From Actinomycetota bacterium (GTDB lineage Bacteria > Actinomycetota > Thermoleophilia > UBA2241): 43,006 bases of DNA. The stretch covers positions 1-43,006 of the forward strand of contig JAAZAR010000079.1 of the NCBI GenBank assembly GCA_012514235.1, read 5' to 3'. A program made the translations under genes and the position numbers. Of the stretch, positions 14,047-22,216 are shown in pieces. How positions within the stretch are numbered: the stretch's first letter is position 1; each line of letters begins with the position of its first letter. The notes under the pieces are model-generated. The model ran no database searches, had not been told where the DNA came from, and was given only the letters and a program-made list of their open reading frames with translations.

Positions 14047-14533
14047 GAAGACCGCGACCGACACCTCCCGCCCGAGTACCGGCGACGTCGCCGGGGAGCT
14101 CGCGCGCCTGCTCCCCGAGCTCGCCGTGGCGCTCTACGAGAGCGCGCCGCATCCCGCACGCGGCGCGCGTTCCTCTTCGACGGCACGGCTCACCGGCCGC
14201 CAGCTCGAGGCCGTCGTGTTCCTCTCGCATCATCGGCGGGTGACGATGAGCGAGTTCGCCGCCGGCCTGGAGATCTCGCCGGCGGCCGCCAGCGAGCTCG
14301 TCGCACGGCTCATCGAGAAGGGCGTCGCACGACGCGAAGCGGACCCGGACGACCGGCGCGTGGTCCTGGTCCGTCTCGCGGGAGCTGCGGAGCGATACGC
14401 CGAGAGCACGCACCGGGAGTGGCAGCGGCACATCGACGTCGTCTTCCAGCGGCACCCTGCCATCGACTCCGGCACCCTGATCGCGTTCCTCACGGACCTC
14501 ACCAGCGAGCTGAAAGGAAGCAGTCGCCCATGA
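14045..14533 (+). CDS. MarR-family transcriptional repressor
   Basis: A 162-residue winged-helix protein. The recognition part reads LTGRQLEAVVFLSHHRRVTMSEFAAGLEISPAAASELVARLIEKGVARREADPDDRRVVLV, with the conserved DxR wing (DPDDRR). The GTG start lies directly in the operator region. The stop overlaps the exporter start (ATGA), so repressor and transporter are made from the same mRNA. The likely role is to bind a toxic or phenolic ligand, leave the operator and switch on its own operon. Confidence 0.9.
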   Translation: MKTATDTSRPSTGDVAGELARLLPELAVALYESAPHPARGARSSSTARLTGRQLEAVVFLSHHRRVTMSEFAAGLEISPAAASELVARLIEKGVARREADPDDRRVVLVRLAGAAERYAESTHREWQRHIDVVFQRHPAIDSGTLIAFLTDLTSELKGSSRP

Positions 14534-16197
14534 CCACGATGTCGTCGAGACCGGCCGAAGCCGGGCCGTCCGGCACGGCCCGCAACCCGTGGGCCGTGCT
14601 CACGATCCTCTGCCTCGGCCTGTTCATGCTCCTGCTCGACGGCACGATCGTGAACATCGCCATCCCGCACATCCAGGACTACTGCGACACTCCCTTCTCC
14701 AACATCCAGTGGGTGATGAACGCCTACATCCTGGCGTTCGCCGTCCTTCTCGTGACCCTCGGCCGCTTCGGCGACCTGTGGGGACGGCGCAAGCTGTTCG
14801 TGCTGGGCATGGGACTGTTCACGGTGGGCTCCGCCGCCTGCGGCCTCGCGCCGGACATCTACCTGCTCATCGGCTTCCGCGTCCTGCAGGGGATCGGCGG
14901 CGCGGCGATGATGCCGGCCACGCTGAGCATCGTGTCGGACGTCTTCCCTCCCGGCAGGCGCGGCGCCGCCATGGGCGTGTGGGGCGGCGTCTCCGGCCTG
15001 GCCACCGCCATCGGCCCCACCCTGGGCGGCATCATCGTCCAGTACGCGACGTGGCCCTCGGTCGAGGGCAGCTGGCGCTGGATCTTCCTCGTCAACATCC
15101 CCATCGGGATCCTCGGTGTCGTCCTTGCGCTCCGCATCGTGCCCGAGAGCAAGAACCCGACGGCGGTCGAATCGCTCGACTTGCCCGGCGTGGGCCTCAT
15201 CACCGCGTCGCTCTTCGCCCTGACCTTCGCGCTGATCGAGGGGCAGGACTACGGCTGGACCTCGGCCACCATCCTCGGCCTGTTCGCCTTCGCCGTGGTG
15301 GCGTTCCTGGTCTTCTTCTGGCGCGAGCACCGCGTGCGGCAGCCGCTCATCGACTTCTCGCTCTTCCGCAGCCTCAACTTCGCCGCCGGCAACGCGACCG
15401 GTCTGCTGCTGAGCGCCGCGATGATGGGCGCCTTCTTCATCATCCCGATCTTCCTGCAGTCGGTGCTGGGCTACAGCGCCATCAAGGCGGGCCTCGTGAT
15501 GGCGCCGATGTCGGTCGTCATCATCTTCGCGGCCCCCGCCGCGGGGACGCTGTCCGACAAGCTGGGGAGCAAGTGGATCGTGGCCGGCGGCATGTTCCTC
15601 CTGGCTGTCGGCCTCGCCTGGATGGCGGGTCTGCTGCCGGGCATCGAGAAGATCGCGCCCGACACGTCCCCTGCCGACCTGGTGGTGCCGTTCGTGCTCT
15701 CGGGCATCGGTATCGGATTCGCCATCGCACCGGTGACGTCGGCCGTCATGGCGACGGCGCCGAAGGAGCGCGTGGGCAACGCCTCCGGCGTGCTCTCGAC
15801 CACGCGCCAGGTCGGCAGCCTCATGGGCATCGCGATCCTGGGGGCCGTGCTGCAGAACCGGGTCGCGGCCACCATCACCGAGGGCATCCAGGGCATCAGC
15901 CAGATCCCTGCAGCCGTCAAGGAGAGGATCATCGCCGCTGCCGGCAGCGGCTCCATGCAACTGAGCATCCCCGACGCGGGCAGCGGCATGCCCGCCATGG
16001 CGAAACGGATGATGGAGGAGCTGTTCATGCGCTGGTTCACCGACGCGATGGCGAGCACGTTCATCGTCGCCGTGGTGCTGGCCGTGGCCGGCGGGCTGTG
16101 CGCGCTCCTCCTCACGAGTCACGTGAAGGGGGCAGGTGAGGAGGCCGACGGTACGGACGGGCAGGAGGCCGAGGCACCGAAGGGCGAACCGGCCTGA
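14530..16197 (+). CDS. DHA2-family MFS drug exporter (EmrB/QacA type, 14 TM)
   Basis: A 555-residue major facilitator with about 14 membrane segments. Motif D1 is visible in LLLDGTIVNIAIPHIQ at helix 1, motif A in LGRFGDLWGRRK and motif C in GLATAIGPTLGGII, which together mark the DHA2 drug:proton antiporter group. The extra loop before the last helix is rich in Met and Ser and the C-terminal tail is acidic. Translation starts at ATG 14530, overlapping marR by four bases, with AAAGGAAG about ten bases upstream. It probably exports the compound sensed by the MarR protein. Confidence 0.92.
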   Translation: MTTMSSRPAEAGPSGTARNPWAVLTILCLGLFMLLLDGTIVNIAIPHIQDYCDTPFSNIQWVMNAYILAFAVLLVTLGRFGDLWGRRKLFVLGMGLFTVGSAACGLAPDIYLLIGFRVLQGIGGAAMMPATLSIVSDVFPPGRRGAAMGVWGGVSGLATAIGPTLGGIIVQYATWPSVEGSWRWIFLVNIPIGILGVVLALRIVPESKNPTAVESLDLPGVGLITASLFALTFALIEGQDYGWTSATILGLFAFAVVAFLVFFWREHRVRQPLIDFSLFRSLNFAAGNATGLLLSAAMMGAFFIIPIFLQSVLGYSAIKAGLVMAPMSVVIIFAAPAAGTLSDKLGSKWIVAGGMFLLAVGLAWMAGLLPGIEKIAPDTSPADLVVPFVLSGIGIGFAIAPVTSAVMATAPKERVGNASGVLSTTRQVGSLMGIAILGAVLQNRVAATITEGIQGISQIPAAVKERIIAAAGSGSMQLSIPDAGSGMPAMAKRMMEELFMRWFTDAMASTFIVAVVLAVAGGLCALLLTSHVKGAGEEADGTDGQEAEAPKGEPA

Positions 16198-16249
16198 CCG
16201 GCCCGGACGCGCGGCCGTCACCGGCGCTCGTCTGGGCGCGGCCGCGGCC

Positions 16250-16267
16250 GTTGCCCGCCCGGGCAAC
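16250..16267. terminator. Perfect 18-bp inverted repeat after the exporter gene
   Basis: GTTGCCCG-CC-CGGGCAAC has perfect 8-base arms, 52 bases downstream of the exporter stop and 104 bases before the next start. With a two-base centre it reads better as a protein-binding palindrome than as an RNA hairpin, although it could slip to a 4-base loop. Confidence 0.35.
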
Positions 16268-16370
16268 ACCGGTGCGCCGGACGTCAGGCTCGGCCAAGGA
16301 GAACGACCGGCGGACGGCGAATGACTCGCCGACCCTGGTGGTACCGTCAGGGTGTCTGAGGAGGTCCCGT

Positions 16371-16622
16371 ATGCCCATGACGAGCACCGAGCCGCGGATC
16401 ATCGTGATCCCCCGTCAGCTCGAGGGGTTCTTCTACGAGAAGCTGAGCACCGAGTTCGCCGGCCGGGACGACGTGCGCGTGGTCATCGACCGGCGCGTCG
16501 GCGAGCGGCGGCGGCCGCGCTGGGTCAGCGGCGCCGGTCCCTTCACGGAGTGCCGGCGCAGCGAGCGCCGCAGCGAGGCGCCCGCCTGGTCGCTCCCGGA
16601 TCTGCCGTTCCAGGCTTCCTGA
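16371..16622 (+). CDS. Small DRRxGERR-motif protein, unknown function
   Basis: An 83-residue protein without a named domain. The first half is a short alpha/beta stretch (RIIVIPRQLEGFFYEKLSTEF, then VRVVIDRR). The second half is very basic: DRRVGERR at residues 40-47 and SERR at 63-66. I recall similar small actinobacterial proteins with repeated (D/E)RR pairs; their function is unknown to me. GAGGAGG lies about seven bases before the ATG at 16371, supporting expression. It faces the LuxR-type response regulator gene. A second protein with the same motif is encoded at 34254-34448 beside a two-component pair. Confidence 0.65.
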   Translation: MPMTSTEPRIIVIPRQLEGFFYEKLSTEFAGRDDVRVVIDRRVGERRRPRWVSGAGPFTECRRSERRSEAPAWSLPDLPFQAS

Positions 16623-16633
16623 GATCCCCGTAC

Positions 16634-16670
16634 GTGCGAAGGGCCGGCTGACCGCCGGCCCTCGTCGCAC
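16634..16670. terminator. Bidirectional hairpin between convergent genes
   Basis: GTGCGAAGGGCCGGC pairs with GCCGGCCCT and TCGCAC around a 5-base loop, with a two-base bulge. It lies 11 bases after the small protein and 21 bases after the convergent response regulator. Confidence 0.65.
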
Positions 16671-16691
16671 ACGCTCCGCCGGGCGCAGCCG

Positions 16692-17276
16692 TCAGATCCA
16701 GCCGTTCTCCCGGCTGACGATGACCGCTTGTGCCCGGTCCACCACGTTCAGCTTGTGGTACACGTTGTGCAGGTGGTTGCGCACCGTGCTCTGACTGAGG
16801 TCGAGCGCCCGCGCCACCTGCTTGTACGTCTTGCCGCCCGCGAGCAGACGCAGCACCTCCAGCTCGCGGTCGGTCATGGGGTTGGGGATGTCGCCCCTGG
16901 GCGGCCCCAGCTCTCCCAGGTGTACCTTGACCCGGGCGATCAGCTCCTTGATGTGGAAGGGCTTGGTGACGTAGTCGGCCGCGCCCTTCTCGAACCCGAG
17001 GAGCTTGTCGTTGATCTCGCGGCGCGCGGTCAGGAAGATGATCGGCGACCGCAGCTCGCACGGCCTGTCCCGCAGCTTCTCGTAGACGGTGAAGCCGTCC
17101 ATGTCCGGCATCATGATGTCGAGGAGCACGAGGTCGGGGAGGAACAGCGTCGCGGTGCGGACCGCCTCGACGCCGTTCGCCGCCGTCTGCACGTCGTACC
17201 CGCTCGACTGGAGCGCCTCGGCGACGAGCCGCCGGATGTCCGGCTCGTCGTCGACCACGAGGATCCGTCTGGCCAT
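16692..17276 (-). CDS. Response regulator, receiver plus LuxR-type HTH
   Basis: A 194-residue regulator. The receiver (1-120) has the acidic pair D9/D10, phospho-acceptor D53 in LVLLDIMMPDMDG, and K105 in DYVTKPF. The output domain (about 130-194) is a GerE/LuxR HTH: MTDRELEVLRLLAGGKTYKQVARALDLSQSTVRNHLHNVYHKL. It should bind promoter DNA as a dimer when phosphorylated. The ATG at 17276 was chosen because GGAGA lies eight bases upstream and the receiver begins there. No kinase is adjacent, so its partner is unknown. The 182 bases upstream hold GATAAT (minus strand, 17422-17427) inside a small palindrome CCGAT-T-ATCGG, a possible -10 and binding site. Confidence 0.92.
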   Translation of the reverse strand: MARRILVVDDEPDIRRLVAEALQSSGYDVQTAANGVEAVRTATLFLPDLVLLDIMMPDMDGFTVYEKLRDRPCELRSPIIFLTARREINDKLLGFEKGAADYVTKPFHIKELIARVKVHLGELGPPRGDIPNPMTDRELEVLRLLAGGKTYKQVARALDLSQSTVRNHLHNVYHKLNVVDRAQAVIVSRENGWI

Positions 17277-17453
17277 CTGCTCACTCTCCTGCCGGGGTCG
17301 GGGGCTGCGACGCCGGGTCGCACCACCGGAGGCCGGCACCCGGCGCGCCGCACCCGCAGTCGCTGCACCGCGACTACGGGATTCGGGGCACCCGTGCCGA
17401 TTCCCTCCGACCGGCCCTCCGATTATCGGCAACCCTGGAAGGAACCTTAGTGC

Positions 17454-17467
17454 GTGCGCTAGCGCAC
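17454..17467. repeat. Perfect 14-bp palindrome at the stop codon of the small membrane protein
   Basis: GTGCGCTAGCGCAC is fully self-complementary and includes the TAG stop of the small membrane gene. With no loop it is a candidate DNA-binding site or the base of a transcript end; no function is shown. Confidence 0.3.
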
Positions 17468-17638
17468 GAGACGGTCGCCGAGGGCGACGAGCACGGCGAC
17501 GACCACGACCACCACGGCCACGGCGAGGACGATGTCCAGGTAGTGCCGCGAGCGGATGGCGCGCGTGGTCAGTGTCGCCAGGCCGTAGCCGGCCACCAGG
17601 AGTCCCGCCACGCCGACGATCAGGATGACCCAGTCCAC
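17459..17638 (-). CDS. Small two-helix membrane protein
   Basis: A 59-residue protein with two hydrophobic helices: residues 3-23 (WVILIVGVAGLLVAGYGLATL) and about 31-52, a run of Val, Leu and Ala. A short basic loop, TTRAIRSRHYLD, joins them, placing both ends on the outside by the positive-inside rule. No family is recognised. The GTG at 17638 is supported by TACGAT exactly six bases upstream. It lies 37 bases downstream of no other gene on its strand except the large dehydrogenase, which ends at 17676, so it may be expressed both from its own box and by read-through. Confidence 0.6.
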   Translation of the reverse strand: MDWVILIVGVAGLLVAGYGLATLTTRAIRSRHYLDIVLAVAVVVVVVAVLVALGDRLVR

Positions 17639-17644
17639 GGATGC

Positions 17645-17650
17645 ATCGTA
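17645..17650 (-). promoter_or_regulatory. -10 box (TACGAT), leaderless type
   Basis: On the minus strand TACGAT ends six bases before GTG 17638. It lies in the short gap after the dehydrogenase gene. Confidence 0.45.
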
Positions 17651-17675
17651 CACGGTCCCGGCCGGACTGCCGCGG

Positions 17676-20552
17676 TCAGGTGACGAGGCGGCCGGCCAGG
17701 AACTCGAGGGGATGTGCGACGCGCCGGCCCGTGAGGTCACGGATCTGCGTGCGGCACGAGGTGCCGGTGGCCAGCACCGCCGTATCGGGGGCCGCCCGGC
17801 GCACGGCGGGCAGGAGCGTGCGTTCGGCCATGCCTGCGCTGAGCTCGTAGTGCTCGGCCTCGTACCCGAACACGCCGGCCATGCCGCAGCAGCCGGCCTC
17901 CGGGTCTTCCACCTCGAGGCCGGGCACGGCGGCGAGCGCGGCGAGTGTGGCGTCGGCCAACTCGAGCGCCTTCTCGTGACAGTGGCTGTGCAGGAGGGCG
18001 CGGCCGCCCGCCCGGAACCGAAGGCGGCCGTTGGCGGCCAGGTCGGCGACGAGCGCCAGCGCGGGCCTGCTCGCGGCCGCCACGACCCCGACCCGGGGGT
18101 CACCGGGCAGCAGCCGCGCCCAGTCGTCGCGGGCCATGGACAGGCAGGACGGCTCGGCGAACAGGATGTCGACACCCTCCGCCGCATGCGGGGAGAGGCC
18201 GTCCAGGGCGCGGGCCGCCATGGCCCGCGCCTTCTCGACCTGCCCCGTGGAGAGCGCCGTCCTGCCGCAGCAGCCCACGTCGGCGACCACGAGGCGGACG
18301 CCGGCGGCGGTCAGCAGCCGGGCCAGCGCCTCGCCGATGCCCGGCTCCTGGTACTGCACGAAGCAGTCGACGAACAGGACAGCCGCGCGTCCATGCGCGG
18401 GGGCGCCGGCGCCGTCCAGGCGCCGGGTGAGCGGCCGCCGGACGAAGCGAGGCAGCGGCCGCCGGTGGGCGACGCCGGCTCTGTCCGCCGCAGCGCGCAC
18501 CGCGCGCGTCTTCGCCACTCGATCGACCAGAGGGGCCACCGGAGCCGCCAGCGCCGCCAGCCGGCGGAAGTCGCCGACGGCGCGCGCCAGCAGCGGGACC
18601 CTCGCGCGCGCTCGCACCTCCGCCAGCCACTCCGCCTTGAGCGCCGCCATGTCCACGCCCGCCGGGCATTCCGCCTTGCAGGCCTTGCAGGCGACGCAGG
18701 TGCCGAGCACCTCGCGGAACTCAGCCTCGCCCACGGCTCCCAGCGGGACGGCTCCGCAGACCACCCCCTGCAGGGCGTTGGCTCGCGCCCTGGTGGTGCG
18801 CGCTTCGTCGTGCGTGACCGTCCCGGGCGGGCACATGGCGCCGGTGAGCTTCTTGCAGAGCCCGGCGCCGAAGCACCGCTCGACCGCCGCACCGAACCCG
18901 CCCTCGGCGGCGTACGAGAGACGGGGTTCCCAGGCGTGGTCGCCGCGGTAGTCGGCCCCGAAGCGCAGCGACTCCGTGACCGGCGGGCCGTCCACCACCA
19001 CCCCCGGGTTGAGCAGCCGTGCGGGGTCGAACGAGTCCTTGAGCGCCTCCATGGCGGCGTAGAGCTCGGGTCCCAGGAGGCGCGGCAGGAACCAGCTGCG
19101 CGAGCGCCCGCAGCCGTGCTCGCCGGACAGGGCGCCGTGGTACCCGGCCACGAGGTCACCGACCTCGCGTGCCAGCGCCTCCATGCGCGCCACACCCGAG
19201 GCCGACTTGAGGTCGAGCATGGGCCGCAGGTGCAGGCAGCCGGCGGAGGCGTGGCCGGTGAAGCTGGCGCGCGTGCCGTGAGCGGCGAGGAGCCGCTGCA
19301 GATCGGCCACGAAGTCGGCGAGCCGCTCCGGAGCGACCGCCACGTCTTCGACGAACGCGGCGGGACGCTCCGCGCCCGGCGCGCCCATGAGGAGCGGCAG
19401 CACCGCACGGCGCAGGGAGGCCGACTCGGCGAGCGTCTCCGGCTCCTCCATCCACACGGTCTGCACGGCGCCGAGGTCGCCGGAGAGAGCGCGCAGGCGA
19501 CCCAACCCGACGCGCGCCTCCTCCTCCGTACCTTGGTACTCGACCGTGAGCAGCGCGGCCTCGTCGCCGGCGAGCAGCGGCGCCATGTGGCGGTACCGCG
19601 TGAGGCTGGAGGCCATCCTGAGCGGCACGAGGTCGAGGAACTCGACCGCCGAGGGTCCCGTCTCGAGGATGGAGACGTTGGCTTCGAGAGCGGCGCGCAG
19701 GCCGGCGAAGGTCAGAGCCGCCCCAACGCGGCGGGCGGGGCGAGGGTCCAGCTTCACCTCGAGTTCGGTGAAGAGTGCGAGCGAACCCTCGGAGCCCGCG
19801 AGCAGGCGGCCGAGGTTGGGCTCGGGCGCCAGCAGCTCGCGCAGGTTGTAGCCGGAGGTGCAGCGGCTGGTGTGGGGGAAGCCGGTGGCGATGGGCTCGC
19901 GGTACCGCTCGCGCACCCGCGCGAGCGCCGCCGCGAGCCTCTCACCGGCGGGGCCGCCGATGCCGGTGACGAGGTCGCCGCCGCGACACGGCCCGAACAC
20001 GGTGTGCTCGCCGCCGGCCAGCACGCCGGTCACGCGCAGCACCTTGTCCTTGCTCTCGCCGTACACGATGGACCGGGAGCCGGACGAGTTGTTGCCCACC
20101 ATGCCGCCGATCGTCGCCTGGTCGACCGTGGACGTGTCGGGGCCGAACTCCAGCCCGAACGAGGCGGCAGCCGCGTTCAGCGCCGCCTGCACGACGCCCG
20201 GCTGCACGCGGGCGACGCGCGCGTCCGGGTCGATCGCGAGGACGGCGTCCAGCTTGAAGCAGTCGACGACGATCCCGGGACCGATCGCCTGGCCGGCGAC
20301 GCTCGAGCCGGCGCCACGGGCGACCACCGGCAGACCCGTCTCGGCTGAGACCTCCGCCGCCGCCGCAAGGTCGTCGGTGGACCCGGCGACCAGCACGACC
20401 TCCGGGACCACCCGGTACCCGGAGGCGTCGGTGGAGTAGAGCCAGCGCCGCAGGTGGGTCGTCCACACCTCCCCGGCGACCGCGCGCCGCAGCGCTTCGG
20501 CCGCGGCGCGCCCCTCAGGCGAGAGCTCCGGGATGCGGTGGCGCACGCTCAT
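17676..20552 (-). CDS. FAD-linked 2-hydroxyacid dehydrogenase fused to Fe-S/CCG domains (YdiJ-like)
   Basis: A 958-residue fusion. Residues about 30-260 are a PCMH-type FAD-binding domain (PVVARGAGSSVAGQAIGPGIVVD, GGMVGNNSSGSRS). Residues about 270-520 are the FAD-oxidase C-terminal domain, with GEHGCGRSRSWFL near its end. Next come ferredoxin-like Cys motifs (CFGAGLCKKLTGAMCPPG, CVACKACKAECPAG) and two CCG domains (VGCCGRTALSTGQ, AGCCGMAGVFGYE). Relatives are D-lactate and D-2-hydroxyglutarate dehydrogenases feeding electrons to quinone or Fe-S carriers at the membrane; the exact substrate is not decidable. ATG 20552 was preferred to an upstream ATG at 20600 because TATCCT ends seven bases before it and homology starts there. 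Confidence 0.9.
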   Translation of the reverse strand: MSVRHRIPELSPEGRAAAEALRRAVAGEVWTTHLRRWLYSTDASGYRVVPEVVLVAGSTDDLAAAAEVSAETGLPVVARGAGSSVAGQAIGPGIVVDCFKLDAVLAIDPDARVARVQPGVVQAALNAAAASFGLEFGPDTSTVDQATIGGMVGNNSSGSRSIVYGESKDKVLRVTGVLAGGEHTVFGPCRGGDLVTGIGGPAGERLAAALARVRERYREPIATGFPHTSRCTSGYNLRELLAPEPNLGRLLAGSEGSLALFTELEVKLDPRPARRVGAALTFAGLRAALEANVSILETGPSAVEFLDLVPLRMASSLTRYRHMAPLLAGDEAALLTVEYQGTEEEARVGLGRLRALSGDLGAVQTVWMEEPETLAESASLRRAVLPLLMGAPGAERPAAFVEDVAVAPERLADFVADLQRLLAAHGTRASFTGHASAGCLHLRPMLDLKSASGVARMEALAREVGDLVAGYHGALSGEHGCGRSRSWFLPRLLGPELYAAMEALKDSFDPARLLNPGVVVDGPPVTESLRFGADYRGDHAWEPRLSYAAEGGFGAAVERCFGAGLCKKLTGAMCPPGTVTHDEARTTRARANALQGVVCGAVPLGAVGEAEFREVLGTCVACKACKAECPAGVDMAALKAEWLAEVRARARVPLLARAVGDFRRLAALAAPVAPLVDRVAKTRAVRAAADRAGVAHRRPLPRFVRRPLTRRLDGAGAPAHGRAAVLFVDCFVQYQEPGIGEALARLLTAAGVRLVVADVGCCGRTALSTGQVEKARAMAARALDGLSPHAAEGVDILFAEPSCLSMARDDWARLLPGDPRVGVVAAASRPALALVADLAANGRLRFRAGGRALLHSHCHEKALELADATLAALAAVPGLEVEDPEAGCCGMAGVFGYEAEHYELSAGMAERTLLPAVRRAAPDTAVLATGTSCRTQIRDLTGRRVAHPLEFLAGRLVT

Positions 20553-20559
20553 GACGCCT

Positions 20560-20565
20560 AGGATA
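20560..20565 (-). promoter_or_regulatory. -10 box (TATCCT), leaderless type
   Basis: On the minus strand TATCCT ends seven bases before ATG 20552 of the dehydrogenase gene. No Shine-Dalgarno sequence is present. Confidence 0.5.
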
Positions 20566-20628
20566 CCGCCCGGTGGTCGCGGGCGGTCGCCCCCGGACAT
20601 CGCGCCGGACCGCCCGGCGGCGGCGCCG

Positions 20629-21348
20629 TCACAGCCCGCCGAGGCTGAAGACCGGCAGCCAGCGCGAGAGTCGTTCCAGGACGCCGAACATCATGAGCAC
20701 GCCGGACGCCGTGAGCAGCACGCCGGCGCCGACCTGGATGCCGCGGCGGTGCCGCTTGACCCAGTCCAGCCTGGCGCTGAGCCAGTCGAAGGCGAGGGCC
20801 GCGAGGACGAAGGGCACCCCGAACCCGATCGAGTACACCAGGAGCAGGAGAGCGCCGGATGCCGCGTTCTGGCTCGTCGCTGCCATGGAGAGGATGGCAC
20901 CGAGCACGTACCCCACGCAGGGCGTCCAGCCAACGGCGAGCGCCATACCGGTGACGAAGGCCCCGCCTGCGCCGGCTCGTCCCGGGGCCGCCCTGACCAC
21001 GGGCTCCGGCAACCGGAGCACGCCGGCGACCACAAGGCCGCTGACCGCGATGAACGCGCCGGCGACGACCACCAGGACCTCACGGTACGGGATGAGGAGC
21101 CGGCCCACGCCGCCGGCGCCGGCTCCCATGAGCATGAAGACGACGGTGAACCCGGCGACGAAGAGCAGTGACGTCCGGAGCAGGCGCCGATGCTCGCGGC
21201 CCAGGTCCTCCACGCCCACGCCTGAGATGAACGAGAGGTAGACCGGCAGCAGCGGCAGCACGCAGGGCGAGACGAACGAGAGCAGCCCGGCGGCGAAGGC
21301 GAGGCCGATCGCCGCCATGCTGAGCGACGTGATCTCGACGGCCGTCAC
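20629..21348 (-). CDS. ccdA: CcdA-type thiol-disulfide transporter
   Basis: A 239-residue membrane protein with six helices and the two conserved Cys sites of the CcdA/DsbD family, SPCVLPLLPVYL in helix 1 and GWTPCVG in helix 4. CcdA passes reducing power from cytoplasmic thioredoxin across the membrane to extracytoplasmic thioredoxin-like proteins. It starts 30 bases after the TlpA-like lipoprotein gene, its probable partner. The two together keep exported thiols or cytochrome c haem sites reduced, or repair oxidised proteins. No cytochrome c maturation genes are in the window. Confidence 0.93.
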   Translation of the reverse strand: MTAVEITSLSMAAIGLAFAAGLLSFVSPCVLPLLPVYLSFISGVGVEDLGREHRRLLRTSLLFVAGFTVVFMLMGAGAGGVGRLLIPYREVLVVVAGAFIAVSGLVVAGVLRLPEPVVRAAPGRAGAGGAFVTGMALAVGWTPCVGYVLGAILSMAATSQNAASGALLLLVYSIGFGVPFVLAALAFDWLSARLDWVKRHRRGIQVGAGVLLTASGVLMMFGVLERLSRWLPVFSLGGL

Positions 21349-21378
21349 GGGATGGACCCGGTCGTCAGCGGCGGAGGG

Positions 21379-21873
21379 TCACTGCGAGGCGGCCAGGGCG
21401 GCGTTGAACTGGTCGAGCGACGAGGCGCCGATGAGACGGTCGGTCTCCTGCCCCTGCGCGTCGAAGAAGATGGTGGTGGGCACCCCGGTGACGCCGTACT
21501 CGGCGCCGAGCCTGTTGTCGTCCATCACGACGGGAAACGACAGACCGTACTCGGCCATGAAGGAGCGCGCGTCATCCTCGGTGTCGTTGACGGCGATGCC
21601 GACGATCCGCGCCGCCGACTGCCGCGCGAAGGTGGCGAGGTCGGGCGCCTCCAGGTTGCACGGGCCGCACCACGAGCCGAAGAAGTTGACCACCAGCGGC
21701 TCGCCGGCGTAGGAGGCCAGGTCGAAGTCGTCCGGAGAGAGCAGCTCGACGGCGGCGCCGTCCCCGGCGACATCGCCGCCGCCGTCCGAGGATCCACATC
21801 CCGTGGCGAGCACGAGCGCGACAGCCAGCACGACCACCGCGACGGTGACGATCCCGAGCCTCCTGGTCTTCAT
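21379..21873 (-). CDS. TlpA/ResA-like thioredoxin lipoprotein
   Basis: A 164-residue exported thioredoxin. The N-terminus is a lipoprotein signal ending LATGC (C26 would carry the lipid), followed by a Gly/Asp linker. The thioredoxin fold begins near residue 42 and holds the active site SWCGPC (C69, C72), with the cis-Pro in GVTGVPTTIFFD. TlpA/ResA proteins are reduced by CcdA, whose gene is next in the operon. The start ATG 21873 is preceded by GAGGAGAGGGGG, a broad purine-rich ribosome site. Confidence 0.92.
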   Translation of the reverse strand: MKTRRLGIVTVAVVVLAVALVLATGCGSSDGGGDVAGDGAAVELLSPDDFDLASYAGEPLVVNFFGSWCGPCNLEAPDLATFARQSAARIVGIAVNDTEDDARSFMAEYGLSFPVVMDDNRLGAEYGVTGVPTTIFFDAQGQETDRLIGASSLDQFNAALAASQ

Positions 21874-21963
21874 CCCATCCCCCTCTCCTCGAGCCCCGCT
21901 TCACCGCACGAGCTCCAGTCTACGATGTCCGACCGTGTATCGCCGGGCCGAGCCGCCCACATG

Positions 21964-21979
21964 ATACCCCCACGGGTAT
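21964..21979. promoter_or_regulatory. CsoR/CstR-type palindrome upstream of tlpA-ccdA
   Basis: ATACCC-CCAC-GGGTAT is a perfect 6+4+6 inverted repeat of the form bound by CsoR-family repressors (copper- or persulfide-responsive). It lies 90 bases before the tlpA start and 237 bases before the divergent protease gene. On the minus strand TAGACT (21917-21922) lies between it and tlpA as a possible -10 box. The rest of the 343-base gap (21874-22216) shows TAGACT at 22136-22141 pointing at the protease and nothing else that I can name. Confidence 0.5.
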
Positions 21980-22216
21980 GCGATCCACCACCGGCCGGAG
22001 GCAGGTCGTGGGCGATCTCGTGCGGCCATGACTTCGAGAGCTTCCGCCAGCGCCAGTCCTCCGGCTTGCTCGGGGCCGTCGGAGGCTCGTCGCCGCGTGC
22101 AGAGCGACGGCTCGCCGCCCGTGGGGCCGGGGGAGTAGACTGCGGACGTCCTGGTGCCCGACGCAAGCTCGCGGCCGGCATCGCGCACGACGACGTCGGC
22201 GACGGAGGGAGAAACC

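Noticed and set aside
13968..14186. Longer rhomboid start at ATG 14186
   Set aside because: The extra 73 residues are low-complexity Arg-rich and would run across the marR promoter and operator; GTG 13967 has the TACACT box at the right distance.
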